Notes under the pieces: model-generated
The model's input: only the letters and a program-made list of their open reading frames with translations
Database searches by the model: none
Told to the model about the DNA's origin: nothing
Translations under genes and position numbers: made by a program
Assembly: GCF_050947875.1 (NCBI RefSeq)
Contig: NW_027460291.1
Span: forward strand, 24,031,868-24,095,867
Origin: Dermacentor variabilis
Taxonomy: Eukaryota > Arthropoda > Arachnida > Ixodida > Ixodidae
Length of the DNA: 64,000 nt
Direction of reading: 5' to 3'
Shown here: piece after piece, positions 51,685-62,500 of the stretch
Layout of the letters: each line of letters begins with the position of its first letter
Numbering within the stretch: position 1 is the first letter of the stretch

Positions 51685-53409
51685 ATTCGATCACAAAAAT
51701 TCCCCACACCAAACAAGGGGACACCCCAAAGTTCAGTAATTTCCCGGATACTCTTTAACATCGCTATGATTGGCCTAGGGCATAAACTAAGCAAAATCGA
51801 AGGCATAAAACACGCCATTTATGCAGATGACATCACTATCTGGGCCACTAAAGGCTCGCTGTGCCAAAAAGAAAGCTATCTGCAAGAAGCAGCCACTTGC
51901 GTGGAAGAATACGTCGGGGAAAGAGGCCTTGAGTGCTCCACGGAGAAATCCGAGCTTCTGAGAATTACACGGGGCAAGAAAAGCAAAGAAAGCCTTAACA
52001 TATGGCTAAAGGGGCAGCCGATACCCGAAAGCCAACAAATCAGGATCCTTGGAATGTGGGTGCAATCCAACCAGCGCTGCACCCACACGCTGAAAACACT
52101 CAAGCAGTCAACAACCCAAATAGCACGCATGATCACGTGGGTGTCACAAAAGAGATATGGGATGAAAGAAGGAGACACACTTAAGCTGGTTGGCAACCTG
52201 GTGGTCAGCAGGGTCGCATACTCACTCCCGTACTTCAACTGCACCAAACAGGAAATACAAGAAGCGGACACAATTTTACGCAAAGCGTACAAAACAGCAC
52301 TTCACCTGCCGAACAATACATCGACAGAGAAACTAATGGCACTTGGTTTAAGCAACACCTTCGAAGAATTAAAAGAAGCCCAAAGTATCGCACAGCTCAT
52401 GAGACTCCAGCAGACCAAAACGGGAAGGGAACTGCTAATAAGGCTAGGCTTCGCGGAATCAATCAAAGAAACCCAAAGAACGGAGGGGATTCCTGATGAA
52501 TATCGGAAAACATACACTGTTAGCCCCCTACCCGAAAACATGGACCCAAACCTCCACACGGCGCGAAGGGACGCAAGGGCGAAATACGTCGAAAAGTACC
52601 TGGCCACAAAAAAGACAACAGTATACACAGATGCTGCAGTATACGCCAAGCAAAGAGGCACAAACATAGTAAAGACAGCTGCGATAGTAATAAGCCAGGA
52701 CTACAAAGAGATCAGCAGCGCGTCAATGAAGGACTGCTCGGTAACGGAAGCTGAGGAAAAAGCCGTAGCTCTAGCGGCAGTGGAGGGCTACCGATCCGAA
52801 AGGTCTTTAACAATACTCACCGACTCGCAAACTACGTGTCGGAATTACATGAACGGCAGAATAGGACGCAGAGCGCTTCACATCCTCCGCTCCTGCAGGG
52901 CTAACAACAAAGTCAGGCATACAATTTTCTGGGTTCAGGGACACGCTGGAATAGAAGGGAACCTAAGGGCGGACAAGGCAGCTCGAGAGCACACAAACCG
53001 AGCGGCCACAAGCACCGACCCTGAGGAACCCATACCAGTCAACCCAAGCTACTCAGACATTTTGAATTACTATAAGGGGGTCCGAATCAAATACCCTCCA
53101 CCCCACAACAGCCTAAATCAGCATGAAGCAACCTCTTGGAGGAGGCTGCAGACAGGAACATATCCAAATCTAAACACACTAAGCAAGATGTTTCCCACCC
53201 AGTATAGAGACATTTGCCCCTGGTGCGGCGCCAAGCCCACCTTATATCACATTACATGGGAATGCGTTCAGAATCAACAATTCCTTCAAATAAAAGACCC
53301 GAGTGCGGAGCAGTGGGAGAGGGTGCTCTCCAGCAGCGACCCGAAAGTCCAGCATGGACTAGTAAGGCACGCTCGCCGAGTAGCCACCCTCAGTGGTGCC
53401 CTGGAATAG
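51685..53409 (+). pseudogene. LINE ORF2 C-terminal part: RT palm end, RNase H, CCHC-type motif (5' truncated)
   Basis: The open frame reads into the element from a GTG in the satellite (51670), so that start is accidental; element codons begin at 51685. Numbering from 51670, the RT segment has GTPQSSV (18-24, where family members usually have QGSV) and YADD (51-54). RNase H carries D321 (VYTDAA), E362 or E363, D385 (LTDSQ), H425 (GHAGIEGN) and D435. A C516-x2-C519-x7-H527-x4-C532 motif follows. The stop is TAG 53407-53409. There is no internal stop or frameshift over ~574 codons, so the copy is probably young despite being truncated. The endonuclease and the N-terminal half of RT are missing, so it cannot move by itself. 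Confidence 0.92.
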
Positions 53410-53518
53410 GGGCGTCGACCCTGTGCAGATGGGGAAGAAGACCGTGAAGGCGGCCGACCGCATCTGCCACCGCTAATTTCTAACCAATTAGAGCAAATAA
53501 AGTTTTTCCTCCTCCTCC
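53410..53518 (+). other. 3' UTR and CCT-repeat tail of truncated LINE
   Basis: About 109 bp follow the stop, with AATAAA at 53496-53501, then T5 and four CCT/CTC units running into the satellite CCATGTACG. The pyrimidine tail resembles the CCTCTCTTCC sequence at the insertion point. Confidence 0.75.
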
Positions 53519-55676
53519 TCCATGTACGTCTTTCACGTCATCTTGGGTAACAAGGTGTGTGCCACTGGGAGTCTGCCGAACCACGATGACTAAAACGATC
53601 CCTTAAACTTAACTTATGCCGGCTCAAATCGATCCCACGCCACAAGGATTCCTCAACCTCAGAAAACTGGCGCATGAGCAGGCTGCGCCACATATGACTG
53701 TGGAATGTGCCGGTCCTCAATGAACCTCTTTGATGCCAACATTTTAGCGAGCTACGCCATAAATGCATTGAGTATCCGACCCTGTGTCGGTGCTGGTCTT
53801 CAATAAAGCACTTTGAGCCTACTTAGGTCACTGGGTATGTGCCAGTAGGTGAGTGCTTCTCTTCCATGTACGTCTTTCACGTCATCTTGGGTAACTAGGT
53901 ATGTGCCACTGGGAGTGTGCCGATCCACGATTACTAAAACGATCTCTTAAACTTAACTTATGCCGGCTGGAATCGATCCCACGCCACAAGGCTTCCTCAA
54001 CCTCACAAAACTGGCGCATTAGCAGGCTGCGCCACATATGCATGTGGAATGTGCCGGCCCTCAATGAACCTCTTTGATGCCAACACTTTAGCGAGCTACG
54101 CCATAAATGCATTGGGTATGTGATACTCTGTCTGTGCTGGTCTTCAATAAAGCACTTTGAGCCTACTTAGGTCACTGGGTGTGTGCCAGTAGGTGAGTGC
54201 TTCTCTTCCATGTACGTCTTTCACGTCATCTTGGGTAACTAGGTATGTGCCACTGGGAGTGTGCCGGTCCACGATGACTAGAACGATAACTTAAACTTAA
54301 CTTATGCCGGCTGGAATCGATCCCACGCCACAAGGCTTCCTCAACCTCACAAAACTGGCGCATTAGCAGGCTGCGCCACATATGCATGTGGAATGTGCCG
54401 GCCCTCAATGAACCTCTTTGATGCCAACACTTTAGCGAGCTACGCCATAAATGCATTGGGTATGTGATACTCTGTCTGTGCTGGTCTTCAATAAAGCACT
54501 TTGAGCCTACTTAGGTCACTGGGTGTGTGCCAGTAGGTGAGTGCTTCTCTTCCATGTACGTCTTTCACGTCATCTTGGGTAACTAGGTATGTGCCACTGG
54601 GAGTGTGCCGGTCCACGATGACTAGAACGATAACTTAAACTTAACTTATGCCGGCTGGAATCGATCCCACGCCACAAGGATTCCTCAACCTCAGAAAACT
54701 GGCGCATTAGCAGGCTGCGGAACATATGCATGTGGAATGTGCCGGTCCTCAATGAACCTCTTTGATGCCAACACTTTAACGAGCTACGCCATAAATGCAT
54801 TGGGTATCCGATACTCTGTCGGTGCTGGTCTTCAATAAAGCACTTTGAGCCTTCTTAGGTCACTGGGTGTGTGCCAGTAGGTGACTGCCTCTCTTCCATG
54901 CACGTCTTTCACGTCATCTTGGGTAACAAGGTATGTGCCACTGGGAGTCTGCCGAACCACGATGACTAAAACGATCCCTTAAACTTAACTTATGCCGGCT
55001 GAAATCGATCCCACGCCAAAAGGATTCCTCAACCTCAGAAAACTGGCGCATGAGCAGGCTGCGCCACATATGACTGTGGAATGTGCCGGTCCTCAATGAA
55101 CCTCTTTCATGCCAACACTTTAACGAGCTACGCCATAAATGCATTGGGTATCCGATACTCTGTCGGTGCTGGTCTTCAATAAAGCACTTTGAGCCTTCTT
55201 AGGTCACTGGGTACGTGCCAGTAGGTGAGTGCCTCTCTTCCATGTACGTCTTTCACGTCATCTTGGGTGACTAGGTATGTGCCACTGGGAGTCTCCCGAT
55301 CCACGATGACTAAAACGATCCCTTAAACTTAACTTATGCTGGCTGGAATCAATCCCACGCCACAAAGATTCCTCAACCTCAGAAAACTGGCGCATTAGCA
55401 GGCTGCGCCACATATGCATGTGGAATGTGCCGGTCCTCAAGGAACCTCTTTGATGCCAACACTTTAGCGAGCTACGCCATAAATGCATTGGGTATGTGAT
55501 ACTCTGTCGGTGCTGCTCTTCAATAAAGCATTTTGAGCCTACTTAGGTCACTGGGTGTGTGCCAGTAGGTGACTGCTTCTCTTCCATGTACGTCTTTCAC
55601 GTCATCTTGGGTAACTAGGTATGTGCCACTGGGAGTGTGCCGATCCACGATGACTAAAACGATCCCTTGAACTTAA
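53519..55676 (+). repeat. Satellite array 3, about six monomers
   Basis: Units start at 53538, 53882, 54226, 54570, 54914 and 55258, with a partial unit from 55602. Neighbouring monomers at 53882 and 54226 share the GGCTTCCTCAACCTCAC variant and look like a recent single-monomer duplication. Those at 54226 and 54570 share CTAGAACGATAAC. The array ends at CTTGAACTTAA, where the RTE element is inserted. Confidence 0.95.
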
Positions 55677-55819
55677 ACGTTGCCAGGTTCATATTCCAAT
55701 GGCGGCCTGTCCGGAGCCAGTGATTCTTAGCACCCTCAGACCTGCGACGCAGCAGAGGGTGCTAAGAATCACTGGCTCCGGACAGGCCGCCATTGGAATA
55801 TGAACCTGGCAACGTTTAA
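55673..55819 (+). repeat. Perfect 65-bp inverted repeat at the RTE 5' end
   Basis: Arm 55673-55737 is the exact reverse complement of arm 55755-55819, around a 17-bp loop (55738-55754). The loop itself contains the short palindrome CTGCG-A-CGCAG (55742-55752). The right arm is genuine element sequence: it includes the ORF start ATG at 55800-55802 and the first six or so codons. The left arm is therefore an inverted copy of the element's 5' end. The four outermost bases TTAA also belong to the flanking satellite. Confidence 0.95.
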
Positions 55820-58607
55820 CGCTAGAACGTTATCTAGTGAGGCGAGTCTAGCAGTGCTATTGCAGGAATTAGAGGGCAGTAAATGGGATATAATAGGGCT
55901 CAGTGAAGTTAGGAGGCCAAAAGAAGCATATACAGTGCTAAATAGCGGGCACGTCCTGTGCTACCGGGGCTTAGCGGATAGAAGAGAACTAGGAGTCGGA
56001 TTCCTGGTTAATAAGAATATAGCTGGTAACATACAGGAATTCTATAGCATTAACGAGAGGGTGGCAGGTCTTGTTGTGAAACTTAATAAGAGGTACAAAA
56101 TGAAGATTGTACAGGTCTACGCCCCTACATCCAGTCATGATGACCAGGAAGTCGAAAGCTTCTATGAAGACGTGGAATCGGCGGTGGGTAGAGTGAAAAC
56201 TAAATACACTATACTAATGGGCGACTTTAATGCCAAGGTAGGCAAGAAGCAGGCTGCAGACAAGGCAGTGGGGGAATATGGCATAGGCACTAGGAATAGC
56301 AGGGGAGAGTTATTAGTAGAGTTTGCGGAACAGAATAATATGAGGATAATGAATACCTTCTTCCGCAAGCGGGATAGCCGAAAGTGGACGTGGAGGAGCC
56401 CGAACGGCGAGACTAGAAATGAAATAGACTTCATACTCTGCGCTAACCCTGGCATCATACAAGATGTGGACGTGCTCGGCAAGGTGCGCTGCAGTGACCA
56501 CAGGATGGTAAGAACTCGAATTAGGTTAGACCTGAGAAGGGAACGGAAGAAACTGGTACACAAGAAGCCGATCAATGAGTTAGCGGTAAGAGGGAAAATA
56601 GAGGAATTCCAGATCAAGCTACAAAACAGGTATTCAGCTTTAACTCAGGAAGAGGACCTTAGTGTTGAAGCAATGAACGACAAGCTTGTGGGCATCATTA
56701 AGGAGTGTGCAATGGAAGTAGTTGGTAACTCCGTTAGGCAGGATACCAGCAAACTATCCCAGGAGACGAAAGATCTGATCAAGAAACGCCAATGTATGAA
56801 AGCATCTAACCCTACAGCAAGAATAGAACTGGCAGAACTTTCGAAGTTAATCAACAAGCGTAAGACAGCTGACATAAGGAAGTATAATATGGATAGAATT
56901 GAACACGCTCTCAGGAACGGAGGAAGCCTAAAAACAGTGAAGAAGAAACTAGGAATTGGCAAGAATCAGATGTATGCGTTAAGAGACAAAGCCGGCAATA
57001 TCATTACTAATATGGATGAGATAGTTGAAGTGGCGGAGGAGTTTTATAGAGATTTATACAGTACCAGTGGCACCCACGACGATAATGGAAGAGAAAATAG
57101 TCTAGAGGAATTCGAAATCCCGAAGGTAACGCCGGAAGAGGTAAAGAAAGCCTTAGGAGATATGCAAAGGGGGAAGGCAGCTGGGGAGGATCAGGTAACA
57201 GCAGATTTGTTGAAGGATGGTGGACAGATTGTTCTAGAGAAACTGGCCACCCTGTATACGCAATGCCTCATGACCTCGAGCGTACCGGAATCTTGGAAGA
57301 ACGCTAACATAATCCTAATCCATAAGACAGGGGACGCCAAAGACTTGAAAAATTATAGACCGATCAGCTTACTGTCTGTTGCCTACAAAGTATTTACTAA
57401 GGTAATTGCAAATAGAATCAGGAACACCTTAGACTTCTGTCAACCAAAGGACCAGGCAGGATTCCGTCAAGGCTACTCAACAATAGACCATATTCACACT
57501 ATCAATGAGCTGATGGAGAAATGTGCGGAATATAACTAACCCTTATATATAGCTTTCAGTGATTACGAGAAAGCGTTTGATTCAGTCGAAACCTCAGCAG
57601 TCACGGAGGCATTACGAAATCAGGGTGTAGACGAGCCGTATGTAAAAATACTGAAAGATATCGATACCGGCTCCACAGCCACCGTAGTCCTCCATAATGA
57701 AAGCATCAAAATCCCAATAAAGAAAGGCGTCAGGCAGGGAGATACGATATCTCCAATGCTATTCACAGCGTGTTTACAGCAGGTATTCAGAGACCTGGAT
57801 TGGGAAGAATTGGGGATAAAAGTTAATGGAGAATACCTTAGTAACTTGCGATTCGCTGATGATATTGCCATGCTTAGTAACTCAGGGGACCAATTGCAAT
57901 GCATGCTCACTGACCTGGAGAGGCAAAGCAGAAGAGTGGGTCTAAAAATTAATATGCAGAAAACTAAAGTAATGCTTAACAGTCTCGGGAGAGAACAGCA
58001 ATTTACAATAGGCAGCGAGGCACTGGAAGTCGTAAGGGAATACATCTACTTAGGGCAGGTAGTGACGGCGGATCCGGATCATGAGACGGAAATAATCAGA
58101 AGAATAAGAATGGGCTGGAGTGCGTTTGGCAGGCATTCCCAAATCATGAACAGCAGGTTGCCGTTATCCCTCAAAGGAAAAGTATATAATAGCTGTGTCT
58201 TACCAGTACTCACCTACGGGGCAGAAACCTGGAGGCTTACGAAAAGGGCTCTACTCAAATTGAGGACGACACAACGAGCTATGGAAAGAAGAATGATAGG
58301 TGTAACGTTAAGGGATAAGGAAAGAGCAGATTGGGTGAGGGAACAAACGCGAGTTAATGACATCTTAGTTCAAATCAAGAAAAAGAAATGGGCATGGGCA
58401 GGACATGTAATGAGGAGGGAAGATAACCGATGGTCATTAAGGGTTACGGACTGGATCCCAAGGGAAGGGAAGCGTAGCAGGGGGCGGCAGAAAGTTAGGT
58501 GGGCGGATGAGATTAAGAAGTTTGCAGGGGCGGCATGGCCACAATTAGTACATGACCGGGGTTGTTGGAGAAGTATGGGAGAGGCCTTTGCCCTGCAGTG
58601 GGCGTAA
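55800..58607 (+). pseudogene. RTE ORF: APE endonuclease-reverse transcriptase, one premature stop
   Basis: The ORF begins at ATG 55800 (MNLATFNART), the usual start of RTE endonucleases, and ends at TAA 58605-58607, 935 codons if the internal stop is read through. Endonuclease residues: N7, E36 (LSEVRR), Y107 (VYAPT), D142/N144 (GDFNAK), D210 (EIDFIL) and S232-D233-H234. RT begins at about residue 430, with GKAAGEDQV, NYRPISLLS and QAGFRQGYS. A TAA at 57537-57539 interrupts at CAEYN, in the same frame as the continuation PLYIAFSDYEKAFDSVE; relatives have a sense codon here. The second part has GVRQGDTISPMLF and FADD (residues 685-688, at 57852-57863), then the RTE C-terminal region (YGAETWRL, GHVMRREDNRW). 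The intact protein nicks DNA and copies its RNA into the nick. With RT split from its catalytic aspartates, this copy is presumably dead. Confidence 0.94.
57537..57539 (+). other. Single nonsense codon in the RTE ORF
   Basis: TAA follows TAT AAC and precedes CCC TTA TAT ATA. One base change (from CAA or AAA) would explain it. It is the only lesion seen in a 935-codon frame. Confidence 0.85.
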
Positions 58608-58631
58608 CCAGGCTGATGATGATGAACTTAA
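58608..58631 (+). other. RTE 3' end and right target duplication
   Basis: The stop is followed by only ~17 bp ending in GATGATGATGA. The satellite resumes as ACTTAACATATGCCGG, in phase with the left flank that ended ...GAACTTAA. The shared TGAACTTAA (58623-58631) overlaps the TGA tail, so the true duplication is 6 to 9 bp. Confidence 0.8.
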
Positions 58632-59247
58632 CATATGCCGGCTGGAATCGATCCCAGGCCACAAGGATTCCTCAACCTCAGAAAACTGGCGCATGAGCAG
58701 GCTGCGCCACATATGCATGTGGAATGTGCCGGTCCTCAATGAACCTCTTTGATGCCAACACTTTAGCGAGCTACGCCATAAATGCATTGGGTATCCGACA
58801 CTCTGTCGGTGCTGGTCTTCAATAAAGCACTTTGAGCCTACTTAGGTCACTGGGTGTGTGCCAGTAGGTGACTGCCTCTCTTCCATGTACGTCTTTCACG
58901 TCATATTGGGTAACTAGGTATGTGCCACTGGGAGTGTGCCGATCCACGATACTAAAACGATCCATTAATTAAACTTAACTTATGCCGGCTGGATTCGATC
59001 CCACGCCACAAGGATTCCTCAACCTCAGAAAACTGGCGCATTAGTAGGCTGCGCCACATATGCTTGTGGAGTGTGCCGGTCCTCAATGAACCTCTTTGAT
59101 GCCAACACTTTAGCGAGCTACGCCATAAATGCATTGGGTATCCGATACTCTGTCGGTGCTGGTCTTCAATAAAGCACTTTGAGCCTTCTTAGGTAACTGG
59201 GTATGTGCCAGTAGGTGACTGCCTCCCTTCCATGTACGTTTTTCACG

Positions 59248-59591
59248 TCATCTTGGGTAACTAGGTATGTGCCACTGGGAGTGTGCCGATCCACGATGAC
59301 TAAAACGATCCCTTAAACTTAACTTATGCCGGCTGGAATCGATCCCACGCCACAAGGATTCCTCAACCTCAGAAAACTGGCGCATTAGCAGGCTGCGCCA
59401 CATATGCATGTGGAATGTGCCGGTCCTCAATGAACCTCTTTGATGCCAACATTTTAGCGAGCTACGCCATAAATGCATTGGGTATCCGACCCTGTGTCGG
59501 TGCTGGTCTTCAATAAAGCACTTTGAGCCTACTTAGGTCACTGGGTATGTGCCAGTAGGTGAGTGCCTCTCTTCCATGTACGTCTTTCACG
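59248..59591 (+). repeat. Representative satellite monomer (344 bp) with internal landmarks
   Basis: This unit is close to the apparent consensus and serves as the anatomical reference. Landmarks: a T4 run on the minus strand at 59302-59305; B-box-like GGATCGATTCC (minus) at 59335-59345; a second T4 run (minus) at 59373-59376; A-box-like TGGCGCAGCCTG (minus) at 59389-59400; a 6-bp stem TGGCGC/GCGCCA at 59378-59383 and 59395-59400; an inverted repeat CCACAT-ATGC-ATGTGG at 59398-59413; a hairpin CCGAC-N5-GTCGG at 59476-59490; and AATAAA at 59512-59517 (plus). A degenerate 32-bp direct repeat, beginning GGTCACTGGG and GGTAACTAGG 64 bp apart, spans the monomer boundary (25 of 32 identical in a typical copy). 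Confidence 0.85.
59302..59412 (-). promoter_or_regulatory. tRNA-like Pol III internal promoter (A box, B box, T4) within each satellite monomer
   Basis: On the minus strand TGGCGCAGCCTG matches the A-box consensus TRGCNNAGYNGG at 11 of 12 positions, and GGATCGATTCC fits the B-box core GWTCRANNC exactly (10 of 11 to GGTTCGANTCC). The box starts are 55 nt apart, within the range of class II tRNA genes and SINEs. The A box lies in a 6-bp stem (GGCGC/GCGCC core) like a D-arm. A transcript starting about 12 nt upstream and ending at the T4 run at 59302-59305 would be roughly 110 nt. Against activity, another T4 run at 59373-59376 lies between the boxes and could terminate early, and no acceptor stem forms. 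I infer descent from a tRNA or tRNA-SINE; transcription is untested. The same arrangement recurs in nearly all monomers. Confidence 0.5.
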
Positions 59592-62500
59592 TCATCTTGG
59601 GTAACTAGGTATGTGCCACTGGGAGTGCGCCGATCAACGATTACTAAAACGATCCCTTAAACTTGACTTATGCCGGCTGGAATCGATCCCACGCCACAAG
59701 GATTCCTCAACCTCAGAAAACTGGCGCATTAGCAGGCTGCGCCACATATGCATGTGGAATGTGCCGGTCCTCAATCAACCTCTTTGATGCCAACACTTTA
59801 GCGAGCTACGCCATAAATGCATTGGGTATGTGATACTCTGTCTGTGCTGGTCTTCAATAAAGCACTTTGAGCCTACTTAGGTCACTGGGTGTGTGCCAGT
59901 AGGTGACTGCCTCTCTTCCATGTACGTCTTTCACGTCATCTTGGGTAACTAGGTATGTGCCACTGGGAGTGTGCCGATCCACGATGACTAAAACGATCCC
60001 TTAAACTTGACTTATGCCGGCTGGAATCGATCCCACGCCACAAGGATTCCTCAACCTCAGAAAACTGGCGCATTAGCAGGCTGCGCCACATATGCATGTG
60101 GAATGTGCCGGTCCTCAATCAACCTCTTTGATGCCAACACTTTAGCGAGCTACGCCATAAATGCATTGGGTATGTGATACTCTGTCGGTGCTGGTCTTCA
60201 ATAAAGCACTTTGAGCCTACTTAGGTCACTGGGTGTGTGCCAGTAGGTGACTGCCTCTCTTCCATGTACGTCTTTCACGTCATCTTGGGTAAGAAGGTAT
60301 GTGCCACTGGGAGTCTCCCGATCCACGATGACTAAAACAATTCTTTAAACTTAACTTATGTTGGCTGGAATCGATCCCAGGCCACAAGGATTCCTCAACC
60401 TCAGAAAACTGGCGCATTAGTAGGCTGCGCCACATATGCTTGTGGAGTGTGCCGGTCCTCAATGAACCTCTTTGATGCCAACACTTTAGCGAGCTACGCC
60501 ATAAATGCATTGGGTATCCGATACTCTGTCGGTGCTGGTCTTCAATAAAGCACTTTGAGCCTTCTTAGGTCACTGGGTATGTGCCAGTAGGTGACTGCCT
60601 CCCTTCCATGTACGTTTTTCACGTCATCTTGGGTAACTAGGTATGTGCCACTGGGAGTGTGCCGATCCACGATGACTAAAACGATCCCTTAAACTTAACT
60701 TATGCCGGCTGGAATCGATCCCACGCCACAAGGATTCCTCAACCTCAGAAAACTGGCGCATTAGCAGGCTGCGCCACATATGCATGTGGAATGTGCCAGT
60801 CCTCAATGAACCTCTTTGATGCCAACATTTTAGCGAGCTACGCCATAAATGCATTGGGTATCCGACCCTGTGTCGGTGCTGGTCTTCAATAAAGCACTTT
60901 GAGCCTACTTAGGTCACTGGGTATGTGCCAGTAGGTGAGTGCATCTCTTCCATGTACGTCTTTCACGTCATCTTGGGTAACTAGGTATGTGCCACTGGGA
61001 GTGCGCCGATCCACGATTACTAAAACGATCCCTTAAACTTGACTTATGCCGGCTGGAATCGATCCCACGCCACAAGGATTCCTCAACCTCAGAAAACTGG
61101 CGCATTAGCAGGCTGCGCCACATATGCATGTGGAATGTGCCGGTCCTCAATCAACCTCTTTGATGCCGACACTTTAGCGAGCTACGCCATAAATGCATTG
61201 GGTATGTGATACTCTGTCTGTGCTGGTCTTCAATAAAGCACTTTGAGCCTACTTAGGTCACTGGGTGTGTGCCAGTAGGTGACTGCCTCTCTTCCATGTA
61301 CGTCTTTCACGTCATCTTGGGTAACTAGATATGTGCCACTGGGAGTGTGCCGATCCACGATGACTAAAACGATCCCTTAAAGTTAACTTATGTTGGCTGG
61401 AATCGATCCCACGCCACAAGGATTCCTCAATCTCAGAAAACTGGCCATGAGCAGGCTGCGCCACATATGCATGAGGAATGTGCCGTTCCTCAATGAACCT
61501 CTTCGATGCGAACACTTTAGCGAGCTACGCCATAAATGCATTGGGTATGTGATACTCTGTCGGTGCTGGTCTTCAATAAAGCACTTTGAGCCTACTTAGG
61601 TCACTGGGTGTGTGCCAGTAGGTGACTGCCTCTCTTCCATGTACGTCTTTCACGTCATCTTGGGTAACAAGGTATGTGCCACTGGGAGTCTCCCGATCCA
61701 CGATGACTAAAACAATTCCTTAAACTTATGTTGGCTGGAATCGATCCCAGGCCACAAGGATTCCTCAACCTCAGAAAAACTGGCGCATGAGCAGGCTGCG
61801 CCACTTATGCATGTGGAATGTGCAGGTCCTCTATGAACCTCTTTGATGCCAACACTTTAGCGAGCTACGCCATAAATGCATGGGGTATCCGATACTCTGT
61901 CGGTGCTGGTCTTCAATAAAGCACTTTGAGACTTCTTAGGTCACTGGGTGTGTGCCAGTAGGTGAGTGCCTCTCTTCCATGTACGTCTTTCACGTCATCT
62001 TGGGTAACTAGGTATGTGCCACTGGGAGTGTGCCGTTCCACGATGACTAAAACGATCCCTTAAACTTAACATATGCCGGCTGGAATCGATCCCACGCCAC
62101 AAGGATTCTTCAACCTCAGAAAACTGGCGCATGGGCAGGCTGCGCCACGTATGCATGTGGAATGTGCCGGTCCTCAATGAACATCTTTGATGCCAACACT
62201 TTAGCGAGCTACGCCATAAATGCATTGGGTATCCGACACTCTGTCGGTGCTGGTCTTCAATAAAGCACTTTGAGCCTACTTAGGTCACTGGGTGTGTGCC
62301 AGTAGGTGACTGCCTCTCTTCCATGTACGTCTTTCACGTCATCTTGGGTAACTAGGTATGTGCCACTGGGAGTGTGCCGATCCACCATTACTAAAACGAT
62401 CCCTTAAACTTAACTTATGCCGGCTGGAATCGATCACACGCCACACGGATTCCTCAACCTCAGAAAACTGGCGCATGAGCAGGCTGCGCCACATATGCAT

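Larger units (their letters stand above)
51684..53518 (+). mobile_element. 5'-truncated non-LTR retrotransposon with RNase H
   Basis: The insertion begins abruptly inside RT, just before the catalytic YADD, and continues through RNase H and a C-terminal zinc motif to a 3' UTR ending in T5 and CCT repeats. The satellite is interrupted at CTTCCA and resumes with CCATGTACG. Only TCCA (51680-51683 and 53519-53522) is shared, so the target duplication is 4 bp or less. Its protein differs from that of the minus-strand LINE throughout, and it is A-rich on the coding strand, so it is a separate family of the RNase-H-bearing I/R1/Jockey group. Confidence 0.92.
55677..58622 (+). mobile_element. RTE-type non-LTR retrotransposon, near full length, TGA-repeat tail
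   Basis: This element encodes an APE-type endonuclease and RT with no RNase H and no gag-like ORF, and ends in GGCTGATGATGATGA. That architecture and short-repeat tail are typical of the RTE clade. The target duplication is TGAACTTAA at 55668-55676 and 58623-58631, of which the first three bases may be part of the tail. The reading frame has a single internal stop, so the copy is close to intact. It lies on the plus strand in the same orientation as the satellite monomers. A 45-bp 3' fragment of the same family is nested in the other LINE at 45568-45612. Confidence 0.94.

Noticed and set aside
58545..58787. Minus-strand 80-codon ORF spanning the RTE/satellite junction
   Set aside because: It is a chimera of the antisense RTE 3' end and a satellite frame, with no independent support.
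59335..59413. A functional tRNA gene in each monomer
   Set aside because: The A and B boxes and one stem are present, but no acceptor stem pairs, the T-stem is poor, and a T4 run lies between the boxes.
59512..59517. AATAAA in each monomer as a working poly(A) signal
   Set aside because: The hexamer is conserved in most monomers, but there is no upstream gene and no evidence of transcription in that direction; it may simply be part of the unit.
59248..59591. CENP-B box in the satellite
   Set aside because: No segment of the monomer fits the TTCGNNNNANNCGGG core on either strand.
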